Part shown: one piece after another, positions 16,351-25,172 of the stretch | Numbering within the stretch: the first letter of the stretch is position 1 | How the letters are laid out: every line of letters begins with the position of its first letter | From: Bin87 sp965203195 | GTDB taxonomy: Bacteria; Chloroflexota; Dehalococcoidia; Lucifugimonadales; UBA3495 | DNA: 64,000 nt | Reading direction: 5' to 3' | Assembly: GCA_965203195.1 (NCBI GenBank) | Contig: OZ241860.1 | Span: 2,728,001 to 2,792,000 of the forward strand | Notes under the pieces: model-generated | Seen by the model: only the letters and a program-made list of their open reading frames with translations | What the model was told of the DNA's origin: nothing | Database searches by the model: none | Program-made: the position numbers and the translations under genes

Positions 16351-17097
16351 GTGCCGGCCATACGCCAGAACCGGGTAAAGGACAAGCTGCGGCAGGGGCA
16401 GCCCGCCACCTGCATCTCCGGCCTGTTGAGCAGCGAAATCATTGACTTCCTCGGGCCCATCGGCTTCGATTCCGTGTGGATGGAATGCGAGCACGGGCCG
16501 GTGGACTGGGATACGCTGGGGGATATGACCCGCGCCTGCGACCTGTGGGGCATGGCGTCCGTCACCCGCTGCAACGCCAACGACCCCGGCCTGATTACCC
16601 GCACGCTGGATCGCGGCTCAATGGGCGTGGTGCTGCCCCACATCAACACCCGGGCGGCAGCCGAAGCCGCCGTGGGCGCCGCCAAGTTCGCGCCTCTGGG
16701 CTACCGGGGAATGTTCGGCGGCCGCCAGTCTTTCGGCGTCCCCGATTATGTGCGCCGGGCCAACGACCAGACGATGGTCATTGTGCTCATTGAGGAAGTG
16801 GTGGCCCTGGACAACCTGGACGACATTCTCAAAGTGGACGGCATTGATGTGTTCTTTGTCGCCCCGTCCGATCTGTCGCAGACGATGGGGCATATTGGCG
16901 ATGTGGGACACCCGGAGGTGCAGGCGGCCATTGACGACGCCATTGCCCGCATTGTGGACGCCGGGCGCACGGCCGGCACGCTGGTCAATGATGACAATGT
17001 GGCCGCCTATGTGGACAAGGGGGCGCGCTTTCTGATGACCTCGTGGAACGGGTGGGTGGCCCGCGCCGGCGGCGAGTTTCTGGGGCGCCTGGGCTGA
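16351..17097 (+). CDS. HpcH/HpaI-family aldolase
   Basis: A 248-residue class II aldolase-type TIM barrel. Characteristic pieces are FDSVWMECEHGPVDWDTL (from about residue 39, with the active-site Glu/His), MGVVLPHINTRAAAEAAV and VIVLIEEVVALDNLDDI, and FFVAPSDLSQTMG near residue 170 (metal Asp). Family members cleave 2-keto-3-deoxy acids such as 4-hydroxy-2-ketoheptanedioate or 2-dehydro-3-deoxyglucarate into pyruvate or tartronate semialdehyde and an aldehyde. GTG start at 16351 is supported by AGGAGG 8-13 bases upstream. A divergent-in-function LysR gene faces it across a terminator. Confidence 0.85.
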   Translation: MPAIRQNRVKDKLRQGQPATCISGLLSSEIIDFLGPIGFDSVWMECEHGPVDWDTLGDMTRACDLWGMASVTRCNANDPGLITRTLDRGSMGVVLPHINTRAAAEAAVGAAKFAPLGYRGMFGGRQSFGVPDYVRRANDQTMVIVLIEEVVALDNLDDILKVDGIDVFFVAPSDLSQTMGHIGDVGHPEVQAAIDDAIARIVDAGRTAGTLVNDDNVAAYVDKGARFLMTSWNGWVARAGGEFLGRLG

Positions 17098-17133
17098 CGG
17101 GCGCGGCGCGGCCGCCAGCCGCCGCGCGTGAAT

Positions 17134-17173
17134 GACGCCGCCGGGCCGGCCAGGGAGTCGGCCCGGCGGCGTC
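17134..17173. terminator. Strong hairpin between convergent genes
   Basis: GACGCCGCCGGGCC (17,134-17,147) pairs perfectly with GGCCCGGCGGCGTC (17,160-17,173), a 14-bp stem with a 12-base loop, midway between the stops of the aldolase gene and the LysR gene. There is no long T run, so it may act as a GC-rich transcription barrier or protect mRNA ends. Confidence 0.55.
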
Positions 17174-17216
17174 CGTTGGCGCATTTCCGCGCCGCCATTT
17201 ACCTGCCGTCCGGCGT

Positions 17217-18182
17217 CTATTGCGTGCCCAGGGCGATGGCGCGGGGGATGGGTTCGCCGCCGTGGTCAACATCCCAGTCCCACAATTCCTCGTGAAAGCC
17301 GGAGAGGTTTTCCTCCAGCGTATTGATGAAGTTGCGTACGCCGCGCCCGTGGAACTTGCCGCGCAGGGTGCAGATGCCCATAGTCGCCGAGGGGAAAATG
17401 TGATCCAGGCGCACTACGCCCAGGCGGTCGTGGTCGTCCGGGTGCAGGTTGAAATCGCTGACGATGGCGATGCCCATTCCGATGGCGACATAGCGCTTGA
17501 TCATCTCGGTGTTGTCCATTTCCAGCACTACATCGTAGGGAATGCCGGATTCGCGCAGCTTCTGTTCCACGCGGCGGCGGCTGAGGCTTTCGGGGCTGTT
17601 GAGAATCAGCGGGAACCCGGCCATTTTGGCCACGGTGATGGGCAGGTCGTGCAGCAGGTCGTGGCCCGGCGCGGTGATCAGCACCACGCTGTATTCAAAC
17701 AGCTCGGAGAACTCCAGGGAGCCGTCATCGTTGGGCGGGGCCGAGCAGAGGGCCAGGTCGACTTCGCCCGATTTCACCAGCTGGATGAGGTTGGTGTAGG
17801 AACGGGCCACCAGCCGCATCCGTATGTCGGGGTAGCGGGAGCGGAACTGCCGGATGGGGCGCGGCAGGTGGTAGGATACGATGTCGGGGTAGGCGCCGAC
17901 GACGAAAGAGCCGCGCCCTTCGGAGTAGTCCATCTGCGTTTTCAGCGTGTCGATGGATGCCACGATGGGCGTCACCAGTTCGTAGAAAACCGTCCCCTCC
18001 GAGGTGAGCTGTATCGGCCGCTTGATGCGGTCGAACAGCGTGATGCCGAACTCGCCTTCCAGCTTCCGCAGGTGGGTGGTCACGGTGGGCTGGCCCAGCT
18101 CCAGTTTGCGTGCCGCTTTGGACACGCTGCGGAGGCGCGCCACATGGTAAAAGCTGATAATCTCGCGCAGTTCCATTGACAA
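17217..18182 (-). CDS. LysR-type transcriptional regulator
   Basis: A 321-residue LysR-family regulator. The N-terminal winged helix (residues 1-60) reads ELREIISFYHVARLRSVSKA then QPTVTTHLRKLEGEFGITLF, the standard DNA-recognition region; residues about 90-300 form the effector-binding periplasmic-binding-protein-like domain (GSFVVGAYPDIVSYHLP, ...VDLALCSAPP). Some features (ATHLRKLE, PIQLTSEG) resemble the CysB/CbbR side of the family. The effector is unknown. Its nearest neighbour is the convergent aldolase gene, which is not evidence of regulation by itself. Confidence 0.9.
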   Translation of the reverse strand: MSMELREIISFYHVARLRSVSKAARKLELGQPTVTTHLRKLEGEFGITLFDRIKRPIQLTSEGTVFYELVTPIVASIDTLKTQMDYSEGRGSFVVGAYPDIVSYHLPRPIRQFRSRYPDIRMRLVARSYTNLIQLVKSGEVDLALCSAPPNDDGSLEFSELFEYSVVLITAPGHDLLHDLPITVAKMAGFPLILNSPESLSRRRVEQKLRESGIPYDVVLEMDNTEMIKRYVAIGMGIAIVSDFNLHPDDHDRLGVVRLDHIFPSATMGICTLRGKFHGRGVRNFINTLEENLSGFHEELWDWDVDHGGEPIPRAIALGTQ

Positions 18183-18348
18183 TGCCCCTCAAGATTGGAC
18201 GCGGTGGACGCGCGCCGGCGGGTATCGGCGTGACTCCGGTATAGGGCGGATATAGTATATCAAAAAAGCGGATAATGCAACGCAAAATGCGGATGGGGCA
18301 CGGCCGGCGCAAACCCCGCCACTTCTCCCGTCCTTTTGTCCGTCATCC

Positions 18349-19137
18349 TTACAAAGTACCGGACAGGGCGCCGGCCTGCGGCGGGTCAGGGGCCAGCAGG
18401 TGGGTGGCCAGGGCCAGGTCGTCGGGGGTGGTTACCTTCAGGTTTTCGTAGGCGCCGGGAAAGACGCGGACGGTGTGGCCGGCGGCGGCCATCAGCGCGG
18501 CGTCGTCGGTGTATTCGGCGGCCGCGGCAGCGCGGTGGGCGGCCAGCAGGCGGTGGTAGTCAAAAACCTGGGGGGTCTGCGCCGCCCACAAGGTGGCCCG
18601 CTCCGGGGTAGCAGTGATAACGCCGTCGGCAGCAACCACTTTGATGGTGTCCTTGACGGGGACGGCGGCGACGGCGGTGCCCCAGAGCTGCGCCGCTGCC
18701 AGAGCGCGGGTCATCAGGTCGGGGCTGACGCAGGGGCGGGCGCCGTCGTGAACGGCAACCCAGCGGCATGGCCCCAGGGCGGCCAGGCCGGCGCGTACGG
18801 AATCCTGGCGGCGCGGCCCGCCGGCGCACACGGCGGCTATCTTGCCGATGGAGTGCCGCCGCGCCAGGCCGGCGGCGCGCGCCACGGATTCCTCAGCCAC
18901 CACCAGAACGATGCGCGACACGGTAGCGCAGGACGCCAGCCGAGTCAGGGTGTGGACAATCAGCGGGACGCCGTGGATTGCGGCGAAAGTCTTGTCCGTA
19001 CCGCCCATCCGGGAGCTGCGCCCGGCGGCGACTACCACCACGGCCAAACCCGTGTCAGGCGTGCGGGCAGCGTCATCATCGTCCCGGCCGGCGATGGCGG
19101 TGGCGATTGCGGCAGCAGCAGTGGCAGTGGTTGTCAT
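18349..19137 (-). CDS. ispD: 2-C-methyl-D-erythritol 4-phosphate cytidylyltransferase
   Basis: A 262-residue nucleotidyltransferase. The CTP-binding start VVVVAAGRSSRMGG (about residues 26-39) and the VAVHDGARPCVSPDL segment, followed by VPVKDTIK and AAQTPQVFDYHRLL, are diagnostic for IspD. It makes CDP-methylerythritol in the non-mevalonate isoprenoid pathway, which fits the polyprenyl synthase gene 2 kb away. The ATG at 19137 (preceded by AAGGAAAAC) gives an Ala/Thr-rich, Asp-rich leader of about 24 residues that is longer than usual; an upstream ATG at 19164 is possible. Divergent from metG. Confidence 0.9.
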   Translation of the reverse strand: MTTTATAAAAIATAIAGRDDDDAARTPDTGLAVVVVAAGRSSRMGGTDKTFAAIHGVPLIVHTLTRLASCATVSRIVLVVAEESVARAAGLARRHSIGKIAAVCAGGPRRQDSVRAGLAALGPCRWVAVHDGARPCVSPDLMTRALAAAQLWGTAVAAVPVKDTIKVVAADGVITATPERATLWAAQTPQVFDYHRLLAAHRAAAAAEYTDDAALMAAAGHTVRVFPGAYENLKVTTPDDLALATHLLAPDPPQAGALSGTL

Positions 19138-19437
19138 TCCGTTTTCCTTGTCGGCCCGGGTCATCCGCAGGGCGGTTTGTTTGATGCGGACGGAGCGCGC
19201 CCGGAGCAGATTACAACGCCGGCGTCATTGCGGCTACCCTTTATGCTAGAATAAGCGGCGTTCCGTTGCCGGCGCTTCGTTTTGCCGTCATCAATTCCGG
19301 CGCCAGCGGCCAGGGCTGCGGCCGGCCGAACCGGGCCCGGCTGACACGGGGCGCAAGCGCAGCCCGCCGGAACGGGTTAACTTATGTCCAGCGGCCCATT
19401 GACCGGCGGCGGACAGAAAGTAAGGAGGGGACGCACC

Positions 19438-21144
19438 TTGCCGGAACGCATTTTTATCGGGGTCGCCTGGCCCTACGCCAACGGCCCCCTCCATATGGGC
19501 CACATCGCCGGCTGTTACCTGGCCGCCGACATTTTCGCGCGCTACCACCGGATGAAGGGCAACGAGGTGCTGATGGTGTCCGGCTCCGACGCCCACGGCA
19601 CGCCCATCACCATCCGCGCCGACCAGGAGGGCATCCCCCCCGACGCCGTGCTGGAACGCTATCACGCCCAGTTCCTGGACACCTGGCGGCGGCTGGGCAT
19701 ATCCTTTGACCTGTTCACCAGCACGCATACCGACAATCACCGGCGGGTGGCGCAGGATTTCTTTACCGCCCTGAAGGACAAGGGCTACATCTACCCCGAC
19801 ACGATGCTGCTGGCGTTCTGCGCGAGCTGCGTCCGCTTTCTGCCCGACCGCTATGTAGAGGGAACCTGCCCCCACTGCCGGAACGAGGGGGCCAGAGGCG
19901 ACCAGTGCGACGCCTGCGGACGCACCCTGGACCCGGTTGAGCTGGTCAATCCTTACTGCAACATCTGCCGGGCGACGCCCGATTTTCGGGATTCGGAGCA
20001 TTACTTCCTGCGCTTGTCCGCTTTCCAGCAGCCGCTGCTGGAGTGGATTGAAAGCAAGGAGCACTGGCGGCCCAATGTGGCCAACCAGACCGCCAGCTAT
20101 CTGCGCGGCGGGCTGAAAGACCGCGCCATCACCCGCGACCTGACCTGGGGCGTTCCCCTGCCTCTGGACGGCCCGGATTCCGTCAAGTACCAGGGCAAGC
20201 GCATCTATGTGTGGTTTGAGGCCGTCATCGGCTACTTTTCCGCCGCTGTGGAGTGGGCGGAACGGGCCGGCAAGCCCGACGGGTGGCGGGATTTCTGGCA
20301 GGACGGCAACACGCGTTCCTACTACTTCATCGGCAAGGACAACATTCCCTTTCACAGCATCATCTGGCCGGCGATGCTGATGGGCTACGGCGGCCTCAAC
20401 CTGCCCTACGATGTTCCCGCCAACGAGTTTTTGAGCCTGGAAAGCCGCAAGTTTTCCACCAGCCAGAACTGGGCGCTCTGGGTGCCCGATTACCTGGACA
20501 ACTACGATCCCGACCCGCTGCGCTATATGCTGTCCATCAATATGCCGGAAACCGGCGACACGGATTTCAGCTGGGCCGAATTCGTGCGCCGGAACAACGA
20601 CGAGCTGGTGGCGACCTGGGGCAATCTGGTCAACCGGGTGCTGCGCTTTACCTACCGCAATTTTGACGGGCAGGTTCCCGTCGACCCAGCGCCGGCGGAG
20701 GCTGCGGAGCAGGAACTGCTGGCGGCGGCCCGCGCCGCGCTGTCCGCCGTGGACGACAGCCTGGCGCAGACCCGTTTCCGGGCCGGCATCGGGCAGGCTT
20801 TCGGGCTGGCGCAGGAAACCAACCGCTACTTGGACCGCCGCGCGCCCTGGCAGGCAATCAAGACCGACCGGGCCGACGCCGCCCGTTCCCTGGGCACGGC
20901 AATCAGGGCTCTGAACTGCCTGAAGGTGATGCTGGCGCCCTATCTGCCCTTTACCTGCCAGCAGGTGCACGAGTTCCTCGGTTTTGACGGCGCCGTTACC
21001 GCCGAGCCCTGGGATTTTGACGCCCTGGTCGCCGGCGTCCGGCCCGGGGCGCCGCTGCGCCGGCCGGCGGCGCTGTACACCAAGCTGGATGCCGCCGCAT
21101 CGGATCCGGAAAGCGCCGCCGCCGCGCCGGGCGTCACCGCCTAG
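19438..21144 (+). CDS. metG: Methionyl-tRNA synthetase
   Basis: A 568-residue class I aminoacyl-tRNA synthetase. PYANGPLHMGHIAG carries the HIGH motif (HMGH) near residue 19, a four-cysteine zinc knuckle lies at CASC...CPHC...CDAC...CNIC, and SLESRKFSTSQNW holds the KMSKS-type loop (KFSTS). The anticodon-binding helical domain follows. The TTG at 19438 is chosen because TAAGGAGGGG lies directly upstream and it starts the protein at the family position; an ATG at 19384 would add an unlikely 18-residue leader. No C-terminal tRNA-binding (EMAP) domain is present, so it is the short form. Confidence 0.95.
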   Translation: MPERIFIGVAWPYANGPLHMGHIAGCYLAADIFARYHRMKGNEVLMVSGSDAHGTPITIRADQEGIPPDAVLERYHAQFLDTWRRLGISFDLFTSTHTDNHRRVAQDFFTALKDKGYIYPDTMLLAFCASCVRFLPDRYVEGTCPHCRNEGARGDQCDACGRTLDPVELVNPYCNICRATPDFRDSEHYFLRLSAFQQPLLEWIESKEHWRPNVANQTASYLRGGLKDRAITRDLTWGVPLPLDGPDSVKYQGKRIYVWFEAVIGYFSAAVEWAERAGKPDGWRDFWQDGNTRSYYFIGKDNIPFHSIIWPAMLMGYGGLNLPYDVPANEFLSLESRKFSTSQNWALWVPDYLDNYDPDPLRYMLSINMPETGDTDFSWAEFVRRNNDELVATWGNLVNRVLRFTYRNFDGQVPVDPAPAEAAEQELLAAARAALSAVDDSLAQTRFRAGIGQAFGLAQETNRYLDRRAPWQAIKTDRADAARSLGTAIRALNCLKVMLAPYLPFTCQQVHEFLGFDGAVTAEPWDFDALVAGVRPGAPLRRPAALYTKLDAAASDPESAAAAPGVTA

Positions 21145-21179
21145 CCATTCCTCCTCCTTGCCTCTCCTGCTTGCCGCCC

Positions 21180-22202
21180 ATGACAGAGCGATTCGCCGTG
21201 CCGCCCGGCCCCGACCTGCAAACCGTATCCATCTACGCCCCGGTGGTGGCCCAGCTGGCCCAGGTTGAGGAGCAGCTGCGCGAGCTGTGCCGGACGGACA
21301 TTGCGGACCTGGATCCGCTGCTGGACTACGCCCTGCGTTCCGGCGGCAAGCGGGTGCGGCCGGCACTGACGCTGCTGGCGGCGGGGTTTCACGAACACCG
21401 CCGGGAGCAGTCGCTGATCATGGCCTCGGCGGTGGAACTGCTGCATCTGGCCACTTTGATTCACGATGACACGGTGGACAACGCCGGAATGCGGCGGGGC
21501 AAGCCCACTATCAACAGGCGGTACGGCAACCATGTGGCCGTGCTGCTGGGCGACTATCTGTTCGCGACCTCGGCGACTTTCGTCTGCGATACCGGCGTCA
21601 TCCGGGTTATCCGCCGTTTTTCCGAGACGATTATGGAACTGGCCAGCGGGCAGCTGATTGAGTTTTTCACTACCTTTGAGCCGGCCAAGGCCCGGCATCT
21701 GTACGATGAGCGCATTTACCGCAAGACGGCCTCTCTGTTCCGCACCTGCGCCGAATCGGGGGCCATTTTGAGCGGCGCGCCGGAGGAGCAGGTGCAGGCG
21801 CTGCGGGATTACGGGTGCAACATCGGCATGGCGTTTCAGATTGTGGATGACCTGCTGGATGTGCAGGGCGACGCCTCCGCAATCGGCAAGCCGGTGGGCA
21901 ACGACCTGATGCAGGGCGTGCTGACGCTGCCCGCCATTATGCTGATGGAACGCTACCCGGAGGAACACCCCATAGACGCGCTGTTTGCGTCCATTAAGAA
22001 CGGCGGCGGGGGCGGCGATGTGGAGCGGCTGCTGGCCCGGTCTTTGGCGATGATTAACGATTCGGGCATTATTCCCGACTGTTTTGCGGTCATTCGCGGC
22101 TACTGCGCGACGGCGGCGGCGGCGCTGGATGCGCTGCCGGATTGCCCGCCGCGCCGTTCCCTGCTGGAAATGGTGGACTACATACGGGAGCGTTCCCGCT
22201 AG
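21180..22202 (+). CDS. Polyprenyl (trans-isoprenyl) diphosphate synthase
   Basis: A 340-residue prenyltransferase. GGKRVRP near residue 54, the first aspartate-rich motif LIHDDTVDNAGMRRGKPT (about 93-110), GDYLFATSA, and the second motif FQIVDDLLDVQGD (about 219-231) are all present. It condenses isopentenyl diphosphate onto an allylic primer to make a long chain for quinones or undecaprenyl carriers; product length cannot be read reliably. Starts 35 bases after metG and is probably co-transcribed with it. An in-frame TTG at 21171 is an alternative start. Confidence 0.9.
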   Translation: MTERFAVPPGPDLQTVSIYAPVVAQLAQVEEQLRELCRTDIADLDPLLDYALRSGGKRVRPALTLLAAGFHEHRREQSLIMASAVELLHLATLIHDDTVDNAGMRRGKPTINRRYGNHVAVLLGDYLFATSATFVCDTGVIRVIRRFSETIMELASGQLIEFFTTFEPAKARHLYDERIYRKTASLFRTCAESGAILSGAPEEQVQALRDYGCNIGMAFQIVDDLLDVQGDASAIGKPVGNDLMQGVLTLPAIMLMERYPEEHPIDALFASIKNGGGGGDVERLLARSLAMINDSGIIPDCFAVIRGYCATAAAALDALPDCPPRRSLLEMVDYIRERSR

Positions 22203-22282
22203 GGGCGATTTGAAACCGTTTCACGGCAACAACGTTTGACCGGTACAAATCCGAATGCCGCCCGGCGGGCAAGGAGGATCCA

Positions 22283-23050
22283 ATGCGTATTTATATGGCC
22301 AACGTAGGCACCAGTACCAATTACAGCGGGCTATTCAGCCCGGTCTTTGCGGACGGCACATTTGAGTTCCTGCCCATCCCGGAGGGCTACGGCAGTGTGA
22401 GCGGGTCGTCCCAGGATGTCCGCTATTGCGACCTGCGCGCGCACAATGCCCCCGGCCAGGATCTGCGTCGCTATGTGCCGGCGGATCTGTGGGAAGCGGC
22501 TTGCCACGACGACCCCGAGTTTGCGACTTTCACCTATGGCGATTCCGGCGGCAACGCGCGCTCGGTGAATCTTACCCGGATGCGAGAGGGCGATGTCCTG
22601 CTGTTCCTGGCCCGGCTGGAAAGTTGGGCCGACGGGAAACGAACCGGAGAGGCCGGATTCTACCTGATCGGCGGTCTGCTGGCGGATTATGCCGGATGGG
22701 TCACGCCCCAATCGCCTCAGGCAAACCGATTCGCCAACAACGCCCACACAATCAGAGGCGATTGGGAATTCTGGGGCATCGCAGGGTCGAGCCAATCGCG
22801 CCGGTTTGAGCGCGCCGTTCCGATTGGCAGAGCAATATGCGAAAAGGTTTTCACAGATGCGAGCGGGAAACCGTGGACTTGGAGAGACGACCGGTCTGAG
22901 GTGACGACAATCAATTCCTACACTCGCACCTGTCGTTGCGTGCTGGACACGAGCATACCGGAACAAGAGCGGCGGGCGGCAACCCTTCGCGACTGGATTG
23001 CGCGGCACACCGGCGACTACGACGCCGAACTATTGGACGCCGTGCCGTAA
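22283..23050 (+). CDS. Nmad3-like protein (nucleotide-modification-associated domain)
   Basis: A 255-residue protein resembling the Nmad3 family: VGTSTNYSGLFSPVFADGTFEFLPIPE at the start matches the family pattern of a small N-terminal strand followed by a SPIF.DG..E..PIPE block, and NLTRMREGDVLLFLARL, EAGFYLIGGLLADY and the late WGIAGSSQSRRFERAVPI region fit the remainder. These proteins were defined by their association with DNA base-modification genes; their biochemical role is not established. AAGGAGG lies 6-10 bases before the ATG. It is followed at 18 bases by an Nmad2-like gene, which supports the assignment. (Written motifs are split here: VGTSTNYSGLF, SPVFADGTFEFLPIPE.). Confidence 0.6.
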   Translation: MRIYMANVGTSTNYSGLFSPVFADGTFEFLPIPEGYGSVSGSSQDVRYCDLRAHNAPGQDLRRYVPADLWEAACHDDPEFATFTYGDSGGNARSVNLTRMREGDVLLFLARLESWADGKRTGEAGFYLIGGLLADYAGWVTPQSPQANRFANNAHTIRGDWEFWGIAGSSQSRRFERAVPIGRAICEKVFTDASGKPWTWRDDRSEVTTINSYTRTCRCVLDTSIPEQERRAATLRDWIARHTGDYDAELLDAVP

Positions 23051-23068
23051 GCCGGGGGAGGCAAAACG

Positions 23069-23359
23069 GTGAAGCTGTACTCCTACATAGTGGTCAGCGA
23101 CAACGGCTACGCTCCCAACCCGACCGGCGGGGTCGACACGCTGGTGTACTGTAAGCCGACGCTGCGCCGGGTTGCCCGGCCCGGTGATTATATCGTCGGG
23201 TTGGCCGGCAGCGAGTACCGCAGCCTGGCAACGACGGAATGGCCCATCGTCTATGCTATGAGGGTGACTGGCGTATGCAATTTCGATGCATTCCGGCGGG
23301 ACGAGCGTTACCGCAGACACGTGCATTTCGACGCGAATGCCAGAAGGGATACCTTTTGA
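23069..23359 (+). CDS. Nmad2-like protein, C-terminally shortened
   Basis: 96 residues from a GTG preceded by GGGGGAGG. The sequence MKLYSYIVVSDNGYAPNP, GVDTLVYCKPTLRRVARPGD and PIVYAMRVTG is the N-terminal half of the Nmad2 family, which is normally about twice as long. The frame ends with DANARRDTF at 23359 and nothing recognisable as the missing half follows in any frame before the convergent amidohydrolase gene ends at 23466. Either this is a truncated pseudogene or a minimal form. Paired with the Nmad3-like gene upstream. Confidence 0.6.
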   Translation: MKLYSYIVVSDNGYAPNPTGGVDTLVYCKPTLRRVARPGDYIVGLAGSEYRSLATTEWPIVYAMRVTGVCNFDAFRRDERYRRHVHFDANARRDTF

Positions 23360-23465
23360 CGACTGGTTGCCACCCCCGGAGGCGATCACGAAAAGGCGCG
23401 TCACCGGCGGCGCCCGGCGGCTGGCACTGGTGGGAGGACGCTGGTGCTCGGATGCGGCGTTCCCG

Positions 23466-25055
23466 CTAAATCCCGTCCCGCCGGACGATGCGCCCATTGA
23501 TGATAACGGCCGCCGCCCGCGTTGCCGGCAGATCCGCCGGCGCCACTGCCAGCGGGTTCGGTTCTACTACCGCCAAATCGGCCGGCTGCCCCGCCGCGAT
23601 GCGCCGCCCGCCGGCGTGTATCCGCAGCGCCGCCGCAACCGACGGCATAGCGAGGCCGCCCAGGGATGCGCCGCCGGCGGGCCGCCGCGTCACTGCCGCC
23701 GCCAGCGCCGCCCAGGGGTTTGGCTCAATCACGGGGGCGTCGGAACCGAAGGACAGCGGGATGCCCATTGCCGCCAGCGCGCCGGCCGGGTACAGGTGGG
23801 GCCGCAGTTCCGGCGGCACGGTGGCACGATAGCGTTCCCCGTCGTAATGCAGAAAGCCGGGGTTGAGGACGGCCCGCGCGCCCGACTGCCGCACCAGTTC
23901 GGCGACATCGGGCGGGCATTCGGCGCAATGCTCAATGCGGTCGCGCGCCCGGCGGTCGCGCGGGCGGATGCCGGCGACAGGGCCGGCACTGGCGCCAGCA
24001 AGGGGAGGCGCGTCCAGCAGGGCCAGGGCCGCCGCGACGATGGCGTCCCGTTCTACGGCGTGAATGGCGACGGGGTAGCCCGCCCGGTGCGCCGTCCCCA
24101 CCAGTTCCGCCAGCGCCGCCGGGTGCGGATGCAGGACGCCGGCGGATGCGGTCAGCATTATCTTGGCGTGTCCCAGGCGTAGCATTCCGCCGCACGCCGT
24201 GTCGCCGTAGGCCAGCCCGGCAGCGCGCATTTCCGCCAGGCGGCCGGCGCCGGCCATCATCGTGACGAGCAGCGGAAACGACCCGGCGTTGACGGCATCA
24301 GCCCACGCTTGCCAGCGGGCGGCGCCGTTTTCCGGGCCGGCGTCGGTGACGGCGGTGATGCCGTAGGCCAGCAGCCGCTGCCCGAACCGGCGCAGCAATG
24401 CCCGGAAATCGTCGGCTGCGCTCTTTGACGCGATTCCGGCGCGTGCGCGCAGCCAGGCGGACATTTCCAGCAGCAGCCCGGTGGGTTCGCCGGCGGCGTC
24501 GCGGACGATGACGCCACCGCCGGCCGGCTCCGGCGTGCCGCGCCCGATGCCGGCCGCCCGCAGGCCGGCGGTGTTCAGGACGCAGGCGTGGCCGGAACGA
24601 TGCTCTACCCGCACCGGGCGCCGGCGGGATACGGCATCCAGGTCATCCCGGCGCAGGTGTCGCCCCAGGCCGGCGGGGGAATCGTCGTAGCCGTAGCCGC
24701 GCACCCAGGCGTGGCCCGGCGTGGTCGCGGCGGCGGCCCGCAGGGCGTCGACTACTGCCGCCACGTCGGGCGTGGCCGCCGGCCGGCAGTCCACGCCGGC
24801 GGCGGCGCGCGCCGCCGCCAAGGGGTGGCAGTGGGCATCGTCCAGACCCGGCACGATGGCGCGGCCGCCGCAGTCAATGACCTCGGTAGCGGGGCCGGCC
24901 AGGGCGGCCAAGTCGGCGTACCGGCCTACGCCGGCGATGCGGCCCCCGGCAACGGCCAGCGCATCGCCGGGGCCATTGCCCGGCCCGTCGGCCGGCATAT
25001 TGCCGGGCATCTCCGGCCGGGCGTTTCTCAATATCAGCTCGGCGGATAGGGGCAT
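23466..25055 (-). CDS. Amidohydrolase-family protein (YtcJ-like)
   Basis: A 529-residue metal-dependent amidohydrolase. The N-terminal sandwich strand leads to IVPGLDDAHCHP (HxH metal ligands, about residues 69-80); later landmarks are LLEMSAWL, YPVAIHAVERDAI (third His), RIEHCAECPPD (fourth His) and LSFGSDAPVIEPNPW (catalytic Asp). This arrangement matches the YtcJ/N-acyl-amino-acid-amidohydrolase-like branch. Ala/Gly-rich loops (residues 15-30, 355-370) look like expanded low-complexity insertions. Substrate unknown; convergent with the Nmad2-like gene. Confidence 0.85.
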   Translation of the reverse strand: MPLSAELILRNARPEMPGNMPADGPGNGPGDALAVAGGRIAGVGRYADLAALAGPATEVIDCGGRAIVPGLDDAHCHPLAAARAAAGVDCRPAATPDVAAVVDALRAAAATTPGHAWVRGYGYDDSPAGLGRHLRRDDLDAVSRRRPVRVEHRSGHACVLNTAGLRAAGIGRGTPEPAGGGVIVRDAAGEPTGLLLEMSAWLRARAGIASKSAADDFRALLRRFGQRLLAYGITAVTDAGPENGAARWQAWADAVNAGSFPLLVTMMAGAGRLAEMRAAGLAYGDTACGGMLRLGHAKIMLTASAGVLHPHPAALAELVGTAHRAGYPVAIHAVERDAIVAAALALLDAPPLAGASAGPVAGIRPRDRRARDRIEHCAECPPDVAELVRQSGARAVLNPGFLHYDGERYRATVPPELRPHLYPAGALAAMGIPLSFGSDAPVIEPNPWAALAAAVTRRPAGGASLGGLAMPSVAAALRIHAGGRRIAAGQPADLAVVEPNPLAVAPADLPATRAAAVIINGRIVRRDGI

Positions 25056-25172
25056 AAGTCAGGCCATCCCGTCGGCGGCGGCGGCGGCGCTATAATCGCC
25101 CCGCGCGCCCACGGCGTCAACGCCGTCGGCGTTTTCGTCAAGCCAGAGGGACACATTCAGGAGGGATACATT

